DNA of 64,000 nucleotides from the NCBI GenBank assembly GCA_002633005.1, contig NMRA01000211.1, positions 414,433 through 478,432 of the forward strand, in the 5' to 3' direction. This document shows positions 1-13,500 of this stretch, in pieces. A program made the translations under genes and the position numbers. A model generated the notes under the pieces. That model was not told the DNA's origin. It searched no databases and saw only the letters and a list, made by a program, of their open reading frames with translations. Source of the DNA: Phoronis australis (Eukaryota; Phoronida; Phoronidae). The number at the start of each line of letters is the position of its first letter. The stretch's first letter is position 1.

Positions 1-394
1 TTAGTCCCCAAGGTCAGAAATAGCAGGTGTTTCCGCTCAATTACTCTTTAATGCACTTTAATCTGATTGTGGTAAGATAAGAGCTGCCTGAATAATTAGG
101 ACGATTGATATCATTTTTTGCCCTTTTTATAGACGAAAACAGAGTCCATATTTGAATTTTTCATAAAAAATTATGTGAGTTTAATTTTCCCCCACAAAAA
201 TCGGTTAAGTTTTGTGGGAGATAGTTGACAACTTGATGCTAAATGACGCCAGTGTGAATGAAAGTAGTTCACAACTGGTCAAACCTAATTACCATATTTA
301 TTGGCTGCAGCTAGAGTCCAGACAAAGGCCTATTCATATCAGTGATAACTAGTGAGCAGCTTATACTCCATGAAGCCCCTAAGTTTACCTCACA

Positions 395-690
395 GGCAAA
401 ATTAAGTTATGCAGTTTTTGGGTATTGAAATTCTAAAAACTTATAATGAAGTGAAACCAGTTCCAATAATTTGTTGAGACGTGTACGCAACCTCGTGAAA
501 GAATAACAGTTGATTGAAGAATCGGCAAAAAAAGAAACTTGCCAATAGGTGAAGCAATATTTCATGGCGCCAAAAGCCGACGCAGAACATTGGTCCACAA
601 CTTTAGCAGCAGAATAACGGTAAAACGCCATTTTTTCCAACACCGTTAAATAATTTAGTTTATTCAAGGAAGACTGTTTTTAATGACACT
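395..690. repeat. Interspersed repeat module, second copy at 39390-39640
   Basis: Shared stretches such as acgcaacctc, tttagcagca-aataac, aacgccattttt/aacgccaatttt, ccaacacc and taaataatttagttta-tcaaggaag occur in the same order at both places. No coding sense was seen. Confidence 0.6.
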
Positions 691-774
691 AATTTTGTGT
701 CAGATTTTATCTTACCACTTTTTACCCACATCGGCGCAAAGCTGTATATTTAGTATACAGCTTTGTACCAAGGC

Positions 775-1065
775 TATGGCAGACCTAGGATACTATAACG
801 TGGGGCCCAACATGTTGCTTCTGGGGATTGGGCAAAGCGCGGTTGTACCCGGTGGTCGGGGATGTAGTCCTTTTGTTCGAGAAATCATATAGGATTAAAA
901 AAAAAACGGCGATACAACCCCCGTCAGAGGACCCCCCTTCGTCCGTTACCGGTCCTTCTTGCTGAACTTAATACTTCTTCATGCTACTGTTGTTTCGTTT
1001 TGCTTCCGGCAGCCAAGGGGTGGCGGCAGGCCCCCTGGGTCCCCCAAAATCTGCCTATGCCTTGT
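775..1065 (+). repeat. Interspersed repeat, inverted copy at 56041-56370 and fragment near 43800
   Basis: Ending cctaggatactata-gtggg, then gcccaacatgttgc and ggcaaagcgcg, matches the reverse complement of 56041-56370. The other end (ccccctgggtcccccaaaatctgcc) is echoed at about 43798-43825. Likely one transposon family. Confidence 0.6.
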
Positions 1066-1585
1066 AGGATCGGTATGGTCGAGATTTAACAGATGTATTC
1101 CAATGAAGCTGTGCTGTGGACAGGCGATGACGAGTTTCGGATCGATTCTCCTGCCACCTAGTGGGAATTTTATTTTTTAAGTTCGACTCTGTATCTTGAT
1201 AGATTTTCATGAAATTTGGCAAACCTCCTCATTTTCATATAAATTTAACATATTCTGTGCCACCTGGTGGCCATTTATAAAAAATTAGTGCATTTTTGTT
1301 GTCCACCTCTCTCTCCCTGAATATACCACTCAAGTGATCATCTTGAAAATTGACAGTTGTTCCTGACGAGAAGACTGCAGCCGCCATTAATTAACTTTGG
1401 TACCCCCTTAAGGGACAATTTTGGACTTNTTGTATCCACAGCTGTATCTCCTCAACGCTTTCAAGTTTGTGATTGGGTGGCAGGTGTGTTCGTATGGAGA
1501 CGGCAATGTCTGACGGTGAGTTTCAGAATAATTGGGTGCGAAAAAACATTTTTGAGAAATTTGGAATAATTACCAACAACAATAC

Positions 1586-3222
1586 CAGGGCCCTTCGTTC
1601 TACGAAGCTGGGGCCGAATATCGGCACCTTCCCCTATCAAATCGCGCAAAATTCCCCTCGATCATTAGGTCGAAAAATTCCTCCCTGAATGACCAAAAAT
1701 TCCCCTCATGGTTTTAGCATCCAAGTAACAACCTAAAAATATATTCAAATCCATGCACTGACTTACTCACAAGGCCTCCAGGCACCGGAAACATCACAAA
1801 CCGGTTTCATCATGAAGCAAGTACTACATACAGGAGTTCTAGAACCAGTTTTGCATTAATTCACTCTGGCGTATTGAAAACACAAAACTAAAAGAAAACT
1901 TTGGTGCGTCTACAGCTCAAAATGGTGCACTTGCCAGAGGACAATTGTGAAAAGCTATGCAGCGGAGCATATAGAAGCATACATGAAATTAACTTTTCAC
2001 TGATGAACTTGGCGTGCACTCCACTCAGAAGCAATCTCAAGCAGACCATGTTTGAGTAACTCATCAGGATCGTTCACTGTGGTCAACAGCACTGTCAGCA
2101 GAGAAGACTTTAAAAGCATTGCTCTTCTTGTCTGTTCACTGAGGTGGAAGAGGGACGGAATGGTCAAATTAGAAGTTGTGTGACACTATACACTGTTGTG
2201 AGAACAAACCTTGTTATAAAGCTAAAAGCCTTATTGTGCCAGCATTGAGTCGGCTTTGTGGTACAAGATCAAGGCCTGTTCCTTACAAACATTACTTCAC
2301 TCTCGTTAACGTGTTATCATACATTGGTGATGATACGGCGGTGAAATCACGGTGTTATCATGCTGTGAAATACATCTGAACTACTTTTAATTTCCGTATT
2401 TTTTCTTTAGAAAATAACCATTATCATATCTAGACTGAGAAAGTAACGCTGGCAAAGCCATGAGAATTACGGTCTTTGGCGGGCAAAATCCATGAAAGTT
2501 CTTTTAACTCATCTGCATATATGGTATCACTCAGGTCTTACAATTCTGTACTGGTGTTAGTGTCACCAATAATTGAAAAACACCTTATAAATTACAGCTG
2601 AACCAAATATATAGCACAAATCATAAACATATCCGTCAAATACGATCTAAAATTTTGATTCAACAAACTTGATGAAAATTAAGGTGAAAACAGTTTTTTA
2701 AGTGCGCAAACACACGCAGTTCCTAAATGACATAGGGAGCTGATTTGGCCAACTAGTCATGAATGAGTTGTTAGTATGGTAACCATATTACTACACTAAA
2801 CATGGAAATTATAACCTCCGGGTCTTAACTGTGTTATATTTAGTCAACACAAGCAAATAAAATTGTTAATAGTTACAGCAAGTTTTGTATTATGACATTC
2901 TTCAATTAAATTTTACCAAGTGATTCTCTTCTTTAACACAACGTCTTGTTCTGATCGTCTGCAAAACCAGTGCTTGTCCAGTTCTTGTAAATGTTCACGT
3001 GATGTGTTTTTGTGCTTTTGCAAAAATGAACCATTGTCCTAGTGTTGCGCTCAAGGAGTGTGACTTTGGTAATACATACCTGCTTATTTGTGAAAGCATA
3101 AGATAATAAAAAGCAGTGCAGTAAATAAGCATCTTGAAAATTCCCCTCTTAGTAAAAAACGCCACAAAAATTCCCCTCATAGAAGGTACAGGCACCTTCC
3201 CCTCATTTGCGTGAGGGCCCTG
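1586..3222. mobile_element. Decayed DNA transposon with CAGGGCCCT ends and 5-bp target duplication
   Basis: The left end reads cagggccct (1586) and the right end agggccctg (to 3222). Both are flanked by aatac (1581-1585 and 3223-3227), a 5-bp target duplication. Near both ends lie copies of attcccctc and ggcaccttcccct. CAGGG-type ends occur in hAT elements, but those usually duplicate 8 bp, so the superfamily is uncertain. No transposase was recognised inside (1.6 kb), so it is non-autonomous or decayed. Confidence 0.55.
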
Positions 3223-3442
3223 AATACTGATGCCAAAACGACATCAAACTATTAATAATTTAAAGTTTGGAAATCAACACGAACCTTGGAACGTTTTTAG
3301 AGGAAATTATTATCTGACTTTGATACTGGCATTGGTGACCTTGTGGCGACTTTTTTTATTTATTCCCAGGTTGCCAAGCACAATTTGAGGTCAAATTGAG
3401 TGCTGTGGTGGAAAATCCCTCCGATTATTCATTACCAGTATA

Positions 3443-3485
3443 TTGATATATATATATATATATACACATACGTATATATATATAT

Positions 3486-3562
<77 letters not shown>

Positions 3563-3586
3563 CATATATATATATATACACATACG

Positions 3587-3618
<32 letters not shown>

Positions 3619-3644
3619 CACATATATATATATATACACATACG

Positions 3645-3684
<40 letters not shown>

Positions 3685-3703
3685 CATATATATATATATA
3701 TAT
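3443..3703. repeat. AT-rich microsatellite (TA)n with TATACA / CATACG interruptions
   Basis: About 260 bases of (ta)n with blocks of (catata)n and a repeated longer motif tatacacatacgtatatat seen three times. The long open frames here on both strands are low-complexity artefacts. Confidence 0.97.
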
Positions 3704-5269
3704 GATATCAAACACACCAGGGTGCTATTTCCAGCTTTCTGGTACCATTTGAGCTTAAATCAATTGCAGGTGAATGTCAGGACTTTCAGAGTGGTGACTG
3801 CCTGACACGGCGAATTATTGTTAGTAAGGCGAGGTATAAAATGTTTATTTTATTAGCATTACCCCCTCCCCCGGATTTTTACTTTAATGGTTTCTCAGCT
3901 TATATTCACCACTGCAATTTTTCAGAATGCGTTTTGAATAAAACCATAACTCGTTACTTATTAGGTTTTTCTCTCTAAAAGCATTTACATTTTATGATTT
4001 TCTCTCTACTTTAAATGACTATGATGAAAACTGCCACGTCATGAATTTCTATATCTGTTAGAATGTTTAGAGATTCTATGTTATGGTTGGCCATCTTCAA
4101 TACTTTCCGTTTCGGATAATGTGTCTTTCAGTATTGTAAAACAGTAAATACTTTTTTCTGTGAATTCATCATATCAGTAATCACTGTTAACCAGCCACTA
4201 GCGATTTATACTTTGGTTGGCAACCAAATCATGTTGCACAAAGTATGCCATTTAAATGAAAAGAAATATGTACGTATATAAGAGCAGTCATTATCTGTGT
4301 TTTTGTTTGTTTAATATAGTATATAGTATATTACTTTTTGTTTCGTATTGTATATCTCTATCTCAATAAATAAAAAATTCTCTCTCACCAGCCCACTACA
4401 AACATTTTGTAATGGAAATAGAAGTTAGTCCATGAGGCAATCAATGAACTCCATTCGATACACCGTGTTTTCACGTTTTGTCGCCCAATGAAAAGAAAAC
4501 AAAACAAAGGCTTCCATCCCGAAACGTAAATCGAAACAATCATGGTTTTCAAAGATTGTGTAGTTGGAGGCTTATGAAAGTCATATTCTAATTTAAACCC
4601 ATTCTGAAACTGAAACAAACGTGATAATTAGAGACACAAAGGAAAGAAATAGTAAGTGATCCTTGGCATACTAAACTAAAATAACATGGTTTCAGTGGTA
4701 ATAATGTGAACATTCTGTTGTGAGAGAGCAGCAGTTAGGAGGTCTTGGTGCAAGAAGAGTAGGAGCTGACCTGTCCCTACTTAGTCTCTAAATGTCGTAA
4801 GTACCTCACTGGAAGCCATACATTCTATGTTTTTCCTTTTTGTCTGAAGCGTACATTTAACAAAATCACCAATTCTTGGCTCCAGGATTATATGCCCTTC
4901 CTAACGAAAGGCTTATTTGCTTATTCATAGTGCATCTGCCGTCAGCCTTTTCAAAATGTCGGTTTGATGATGTAAGAGAAGCTGCTGTGCCCCATATTGG
5001 CAATTCTAATTTTTATACGTTCACCTCTTTATCTTTGATGTACTTTGACAAAATTTCATGAAATTTGGAGAATAGGTTTCTATTAAGTTGGCAACAACAC
5101 CTGACTACTTTCAGAAGAATTAGACGTATTGTGCACCACTTTGTGGCCTTTTTGGTTTCTGGCATCAGCCTTTCTAGTTTTTGGCATCAGCCTTTCTATT
5201 CAACAAACTGCTCAAAGAATCATCAAGAAATTTGGCTGATGTGTTCCTACTGACAACAGCACAACCGAG

Positions 5270-7400
5270 AGCGCTCAGAGGAGCGACACTTGGCAAAATT
5301 AATCAAAAAAAACGACGATGGGGTAGACGACGACGATCATGACGATGAAGGCTGCAATTATGAACAACACGATAACATTCATGGGACTAGCGAAGAAATC
5401 AGTAAGAAATAGGCTGCAGTCTTGTTCACGCACCCGGTTTCTCGGATGGTAGACGACAGAGGTTGATAGCAAATGACAGTCACCGGTTTGCATCAAAAGT
5501 AGGTAAAAACTTGGCTTTTCTCATTCAAAAACACACGTAAATCAGTTTCCTGGCATCTGTTTTCAACAAATTCCTCGAGGAACAAGCCAAACCTGACATA
5601 CGCCCTGTATATGAATTGTAGGCACTAGAAAATGCCCCGTGGCTGCGACCTGACTGTTCAGTGCTACCTACAATCTTGAGCGACTCTAGGCGAAATTAAT
5701 GACGATGATGATTGTGATAATGATTAGGTGGTGATTATGAGCAACACTATAACACTCATGTGACTAGAAAAGATGTGAGAAATCGGTAAATAAGCTACAG
5801 TCTTGAGCGACACTTGGCGAACAGCAAAATCGGTCAACAAAGGAACAGCGTTGTCAGAAACTCTCGAATAATTCAAAAAGTAGACGTCCTAGCGACAAAT
5901 TGAAAATATCTTCTGAAAGTCCGTTCAAAACTCTATGTAACCTGGTAGTTTTACAACATTCCTTAACTTTTTTGAAAAAATTGAAATTTTGCGTTTTTTG
6001 AAATTCAAAGTTAAATAACTCGAAATTGCTAAGTCTGACAAAAACGTTATCACACGACTTTTGAAAGAGCATACTTCAAGGAATCCACGTGCAAAAATTT
6101 ACATCATTTGCTCTTCCCGTTCAAAATGCGACTGCAGAACGATCGAAAATGGGTGAAAATGCTCCAGAGCCACCATCTTGAAAGTGACTTCCGATTAATC
6201 ACAATTTTACAAAATTTGATCAAAAGCAACAAACACGTGACCAGTTTGAAAATGATTGGTTCGCCAATGCGCCCTCTACAGGAGAAAACGTTTTTGGCCA
6301 GTTATCAAGGTCCGCATGCACCATTGCCGATATTTCCGCCATATTTGACTGGAAGTTAAAGATTTATGGTGCAGTTGTAGTGCTTGTGTGCTTTAATAAT
6401 CGTACCAATTTTCAGCCCTGCACATTGAAAAATGCGGCCTCTATGAGCAATGCCTTCATGGTTTTGTTGAACAGAAGCTTAACCAACATCAGTGCAGCAA
6501 GAGCTGTCAACAAAGGACTAGCGCTATCAGAAAATCCCGAATAATTCAAAAAGTAGACATCCTAGCAAAAAATGGAACATATCTTCTGAAAGCCCGTCCA
6601 AAACTCTATCTTAATTGATAGTTTCGCAACATTCTATAAATTTTTCGAAAAAATTTTGTTTTTTTGAAATTCATAGTCAAATAACTCGAAAACGGTAAGT
6701 CTGAGAAAAATGTTATCACAGATCTTTTGAAAGAGCGCATACTTCTAGTAATTCACATGCAAAAATTCACGTCATTTGCTCTTCCCGTTAAAAACGCTAT
6801 CGCAGAACGATTGAAAATGGGTGGAAATGCGCCAGAGCCGCCATCTTGAAAGTGACTTCCGGTTGAACAAAATGTTATAAAAGCTGATCAATAGCAACAA
6901 ACACGTGACCAGTTTGAAAGTGATTGGTTCACCAATGCGCCCTCTACAGGAGAAAATGTTTTCGGCCAGATATCGAGGTGCGCATGTGCCCGTGTCAATA
7001 TTTCCGCCATCTTTAACCGGAAGTCAACATTTTTCAGCACAGTTGTAGTACGTGTGATCTATAAATAATCATACCAAGTTTCAGCCTTGTACGTAAAAAA
7101 ATGCGGCCTCTGTGAGCATTTGAATCTGAAACCGGAAACAAAATGTTTGCCACGTCCGCCATTTTGAATCTGATCACGACCAAAAGCAATAGGCTTCCAG
7201 GACTTTCCAATCTACACATTGCGTGCAAATTTCGTGCTAATCGGACGAAAATTGCGACCTGTAGAGTGCGAACAAAAAAAAAACTTGATGGCAGACCAAC
7301 ATACTTGTTGGAATTCGAAGAAAAGTAATGACGTTAATTTTCGGACATGTCCTACTACCATGGCACCTCTAATTGACATTTTTACATCCACAACTATCAA
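5270..7400. repeat. Family A repeat array, two tandem units with leader
   Basis: A leader (5275-5500: gagcgacacttgg, gacgatgggg, gatgaaggc) is followed by two units of about 0.8 kb (about 5700-6480 and 6480-7330). Each unit runs: cagcgctatcagaaaat, gaaagcccgt, gaaagagcatacttca, tcatttgctcttcccgtt, gccatcttgaaagtgacttcc, aatgcgccctctacagg, tttccgccat. The same leader and double unit recur at 13722-15400. Non-coding. Confidence 0.85.
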
Positions 7401-10400
7401 CTAAACCCCTTGCAGAATCTATTTTTATGTTTGCCTCTGCATCTTTGGAGCTCTTAGACAGACTTCATGGAATTTGGAAGATATAGGTTTCTGTGAGATA
7501 GATGACAAGGTCTTCTCGTATTCGAACGGGTCTGGCGTATGTTGCACCACCTTGTGGCTGTTTTTGTGCTAATTAACATACTTCAGGACTGATAAGTTTC
7601 ATCTACAAGTTACAACCCACTCAGATGGGTCACCTGCAGACAGCTATCGCCTTACCCTTTGTGTTTCCAATGCAGTAATCCTAATCTGGTGCAAATAATT
7701 ACGTGCGTGCGCACTACTTTCTAACTATGGGGCAGTTGAAATCCCCTTATCTGTACTTATTTATTATACGTATTTATTCATAGTCCTATGAGATCACATG
7801 GGTAAAGCACCTCACCTTGCCTAGTCTTGTTGTAGCCCAGGTCTGTAAACGCTATTCCCATGTCATGTAGCAGAACCATTTGCTGTGTAGTTGTGGGATT
7901 ATTATAGCCCTTTGTACTTGCAATAAGTACGGTATAATCAGATTCGAGTCTAGTTAATGGCCGTTCCACATCCCTAAACTAGGATTGTGAATAATTCAAT
8001 TAACCCCACAAGGAAGTACTCTTTCCTGCATTGAAACTGCGTGAGTTAATTTTCGTGACTTGTAACTTCATGTATCAGTGGCTAAAGATTGTGTTAGCCA
8101 AACTTAGCAGTTACTTGTATTTGATTGTTGGTCCAATCCCTTGCATATAGTCCTCTTGTAATTTTCGCATAACATGTCATTTAGTAAATTACAAGAATCT
8201 TAAATGAGTCGTTAGGGCCATCTACTGTGAAGTTAAAGAAATACGGGAGACCCTAGAAAAATGTCCAAATTTGACTAGCTATGGAATATAATATCTAATA
8301 GCGAGTGACCAGCGGGAGCGCCCCCTAAGGGCTATACATGAAATAACAGGTCATGTGACCACACAGGTGTAGACGGAAAATCTTGTTGTCACTATGAAAA
8401 ATGGCAGAGACTACTGGAAGCCACCATTACAATTGCATAGTTAACGAAAACATTACACATACTTCCAAAATTCCACAAGCACAGAGATAGGCTGGTGGAG
8501 CAGGGGCAGTGAAAATAAATCATTTCTTGTGACAGTGGGCCTGTAGAAGTTCTCAAAGCAATGCATCGACTGTTTTGTCGCAGTTTGTCACAAAATTCAA
8601 ACATGACTTTTGTACGGCTGTTGTAACCTTCCTATGCGGACTGAAAAATGGTGGTCAGATAGTTGAAAGTTCTCGCTTTGATTTCTTCTTTCAAATTTTC
8701 AATGACAGCATAAGGAAGTTTGTTGTTGACAGTCATCGAAAACATTTGCATGCATTGGTTCGTGTTAAAAAAACCTAATCAGACTTTGAGTTGTTTTTTT
8801 TAAAAAAATTGGGTAGCATGTTCAACACGACAAGATAGGCAACCCCTGTTTTTATCGCTCAACCCAGTGTTTACGTGTACAGTAAAGTAACAAAACGGCG
8901 CAACACACCATCCTGTCTTCTTCCAGTATAACAATGATATGACCATCGACACATTTGGATTAGATGTTCATTCTTCTATTTTAATTTTAAGTAGATATTA
9001 ACTTTGCAAATGGACTCGGCGTTCAGCACATCGCCGAAGATAAACTTACAAGTTGCCAGTCAAGTTGTTCCTCATTACTTGTGAAAATATTTTGTGTTAT
9101 GGCGACCAAGCATAAAGACCGCAGTATTCCAAATATTCAGTGCAGACAGGAACTCAGAAGTTGAAAATAAAACAGCCATGGCAGAGTGGATAAATTGTCG
9201 ACCTGTTAACTCACCCATCAGACTATAGCTAAACTGATGCTGAACATTCAGTTTGTATGTGGTTTACCGTTAGAAGTATCCAAAAGTATCATTGGCCATA
9301 TTGACAAAATACCGTTACACCTCGCATACAAGCCGTAATGGCTGGGTTACTAAGTGGAGCAGCAGATTGGTCTAGAGGCCATGAAATGGGCATATACCAG
9401 CGACCGTCTTTTTGGTCTTGTCTGTAGGAAAAGGATCCCCCAAATTTCCCGCAATTCATTCTGGAGACCGATGTTTTGTTTATTTTTAGATACATGTAAT
9501 TTGTGTAGACTATCTATATGACCAAAACGAGTTGGGAAACGTAAAGTGTGAGTAAACCTGCACCGAGGAGCTCTACACAAAACTGAAAAAATATTTACTC
9601 CACATACAATCAATGGTAAACGCACAAACAAAAACATATTCACCGTCGAAACTTTGCATAGCTGTTATCATGATCAAATGAACGTGGGTAATTTCTGGGA
9701 TCTCATTATCCCACGCAAAGTTGGGTTTAGTGTCCTGGTAGTAACGAATCTGAAAAGATTGCTGTACTGATAACCCATGTTTACTAAGAAAGTTACCTAT
9801 ATTGTTTGTGTTGTCTTACATGTGTTGATGTGAATGATTCTCAATATGGCAGAAACAGTCTCAGTCAGCCAGACTACACGACTGTTCTAGCTCTTAGTTT
9901 TGTGTTATCACAAGTCATGAACCAAGCGAGAATAAAATTGCCAAAAATTGAAAAGTCCCCACGATTCCTTGTAGTGAATGTTTTGTCAGATTCTAATGAG
10001 TAATGCTGTTTATGTTACATTACCTTCATCTCTTTGCAACATCACATACCTATAAATAAATGTAAAACGAAAATGACCTTTGCCCTTTATCACATCACAC
10101 CTTGAGGGAACATCATCTGAATTTCCTCACTTCTACCTCACGATACTGTTTAAACGTTGGTCTGTGCTTTTAAATTTTGCGTCAATACTTGTGAATAAGT
10201 CCTGAATGCAGTACCTTGTATGTAGCACTTGACCATTTTTATATCACATTCAATAGGTTGCGTTTTTAACATGTGTTATCGAATTACCACGCAAGTAGGA
10301 TAGACATTGCAAACTCATCTTCATAAATAATTATATGCTAGATGCATAGCTTAACTTAAAACTTGTAGCCACCTGGTAAGCCCTATTGCTGTATATTTCT

Positions 10401-10408
10401 TCTTCCAG
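7401..10408. other. No gene recognised upstream of the first SHP exon found
   Basis: Holds a family B unit (7420-7560) and a phrase gagaccctagaaaaatgtcc repeated at 11737 in an SHP intron. The minus-strand frame at 9289-9495 (FGGSFSYRQDQKDGRWYMPI...) looks slightly protein-like but was not recognised. The missing SHP start exon should be here or further left. Confidence 0.5.
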
Positions 10409-10531
10409 GTGGTTTCATCCAAACATTTCTGGTCGGGAAGCAGAACAGTTGCTGAAGGAGCGTGGTTTTGATGGAAGCTTCTTGGTTCGCCCAAGTAAAA
10501 GTAACTCTGGTGACTTCACTTTGTCTGTTAG
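10409..10531 (+). CDS. PTPN11: SHP phosphatase exon: N-SH2 first half
   Basis: Acceptor ttcttccag at 10400-10408, donor gtatat at 10532. Encodes [15 protein letters not shown]...[19 protein letters not shown], the start of an SH2 domain with the phosphotyrosine-binding Arg of FLVR. It opens with one base that completes a codon from an upstream exon and ends with AG, completed by G in the next exon (Arg). The preceding exon, expected to give only a few residues and the 5' UTR, was not located. Confidence 0.93.
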
Positions 10532-13500
10532 GTATATGTGTAGGCTGTTTTCCTGTGTTATCTGAGTATAAGAACTGTTTCTGAATGACTTCTTGTGTTT
10601 TGACTAAATGCATCTAATTTTTGCCTTCTGGCTTGGCCAAGTAAAATTAATGCTGAAGATATACCTCGTCTGCTAGTCAAGTATTTGTGCTGTCTTCAGG
10701 GCTGTAAATGAGGAAGATTTGGTGTTCAGTGCAAAACAAAGATTAAGGTTGCAAGTGTTAGGGAATTCTAAATTTGAATTCTGCAATGTAAAGAGTAATT
10801 CTTGTTTGGATTTACCATCGGCATATCTGAACGGACGGTGCGTACTATCACTGTGACGTACATTAGGGGACAATTGGGCAGGCTAGTTCTTCTCCATTTT
10901 TGAAAATTTTAAGAAATTTCTGACAAATTATTTCAGCTTCACTCTTTAAAACTGTTTGAAAAATAGATGATCAGGTCCAAATGGACAAATTGTCCAGTTA
11001 CTCCTAGGGAAACATTTAAATGCAGTAACCGTCTTGTATAGTTTCATGCTCTATACTTTCAATTAACATATCAAGGCCAGTATTTTTAGCATAATGGACA
11101 GTCAGATTAAATGATGTGTTACTGGTGTGTTTGTGCATGCACAAGAAAATATACAAATTAAACTCTTCCGTTTGGTTTCTACTCCAGACGACAGCGGTTT
11201 CTACATTGAGGCCAGTCCAAATGTCAACCTTCATCATTGTTGAGCATTCCCGTGCTTAGCTCTTATCTGGCATTGTGACTCGAATGCCAATTATCTACCA
11301 CCAGACTCAAAACATTACTAAAATCATTCATTGGATACCAGAGAACCTAGTACTAAACCTTTCTATATTTAATTCTTTGTGTAAAAATGATCCCAGCTTA
11401 AGTTTTCGCTGAAATTCAGAATCCTAACTGTTTGAAAATTTGCCGGTTTTAGTTCACGATATATCAATTTGTTTGAGCGAGTTTTTTTACTGCTGTGAAG
11501 CCATTGCTAATGTGGTAATTGCTCTACTCCACACAATGGGACCTTAGATCAGATTCCCTGATAAACAGGCCTCTTGCTGCTGGTGGGAATTTTACAAATC
11601 TGTCAACAAGGTGCCAGGAAATGCATATCGCGTGGCATGTCCTTGTAGGATACAAGAGCATTGTATGATTTTGAAGCACAGACGTTGCTGTACCTAAATA
11701 CACATATAAATTGTTCTTCAAACTTCCAGTTATGTGAGACCCTAGAAAAATGTCCAAATTTGGCAAACTTCGGAATGTCACATTTCAGACATGGCTTATC
11801 GTACTCTATACTTGTTTGTAAAAAAGTATTATTACAGTCCCATGGGCCTACTTTTGGAGCCACAGATTTTTACCATTTGTAGGGCTCCCCAAAATGACCA
11901 GTATCACTAAGTGTGTATAGTGAAAACGAGGCTTTATGTGAAATAGGACATATGGCTTTTTTAACATAAACTTTATAAGTAGTGGTATTATAACCTCCAT
12001 TAATGACTCATACTGGTCATTATTCCTTGCCGATATGGCTAGCACATTTTCCGTTTATAATTATCCCTGTATCCTAAAATATGCCTAATCTTATATTTAG
12101 GAGGCTAGTAGGGTACAAAATGTGGTATTTTCTGAACATACAATGGAGCTCACTGTCAGAAATTCCTAGATAGTGTTTTGAAAATAAAAGTGTTTTGAAA
12201 ATAAAAGTGTTTTCAATATTATTGTTTCAGGCGAGAAGGCACCGTGAGCCACATCAAGATACAGAGCACGGGAGACTGTTATGACTTGTACGAAGGAGAG
12301 CAATTTGCTTCTCTTGCGGATCTCGTTTTTCACTATATGCAAGTACAACCACTTCGACAGAAGGACGGAACAGTTCTAGAAATCAAGTATCCACTAAGTT
12401 CAACCCCTGATAGGTAAGAGAATTGATTTTCTTATTCGTAGGTCACATTTGCTGTTCCCAGCTGGCAACATGTGTGAATCTAGTATTTTATAAGAGACAT
12501 TAAGCTTAGAATGCAACAAATGTCATTTTGCATTGGAAACCTTACCAGGCACAAATGAGAAGCAGATATTGAATTCTGGTTTCTTATCTCATGATGGGCA
12601 GCGTCTGGTAGAGCATTTGTACATTGAGCAGTTGGCGTTTGAAATCAGCTGACCACCACAAATGACACAGAAAAGTTTCATCTGTGGAGTAATGGCCTCA
12701 CACATTTAAATGCATGGCTTTATTATCAATTGAGCTGAGAAGACGATGATAAGCCCAGCCCTAAAATGTCTCATTCCCTACCTGCAACATCCCTGTGGTA
12801 TATGTGCTGGTCACCTTCTAAGTGCCCCCCAGTACTGTGACATATTGGATGGCAAAATTAAATGCAATCATGAGGCAGCCTAGCCAAGACATTTTGGTTG
12901 GAGGACCCAGTTTTTATGTGGTTGCATATTGTTGTCACTCTGCCTGGGTGTCCTCTCGATAACTAAAAACCCCTGGATTTTGATGAAATTTTAATTAGCA
13001 CATGGGTTTTGGACATAACTAGAACAGAAACTTTGTTAAATTTGGCATGTGTAATTCTATGAAAATGAAAATGGATGGCGTCCTGTATAAGGCATCCTGA
13101 TTGTCTGGAGCTCTCTAACGGCACGCCTGAACAGTTACGATCATTTCTAGGTGTTTATGACTGAAATATGAGAATAATTAACTGTTCATAAACTTGGACA
13201 TAGTACCAGTCCTCACAGATATTTGTTGTTGTAGAAGTAAGTTTAGTGGTGAGAATCAAGCAAGGCAGGTGTGACAGATGCATAAATGTAAAAAAGGTTC
13301 TAAATGAAGGACAAAAGACAGAAAACCGCCCATTCTGTTAACATTGGAAATAAATGGGTTGTAACGTGAATTCTGCTATGGGTTCAAGGTCTAATGGATG
13401 GTAGCGAAAAAGGGCTGTTCTATTAACCCGTAAGAGCCTTGAACACCTTGAAACTGGCTATGTTTCCACCTGCTGCTTCAGATGGTTCTATGGCAATATA

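Noticed and set aside
3391-3805. Overlapping Tyr/Ile/His-rich frames on both strands
   Set aside because: Translation of an AT microsatellite.
9178-9200. ATG in gccatggcagagtgg as SHP start exon
   Set aside because: No donor follows in a suitable phase and the residues do not resemble the SHP N-terminus.
9289-9643. Overlapping minus-strand frames with protein-like stretches
   Set aside because: Could not be tied to any family and two frames overlap; not enough to call a gene.
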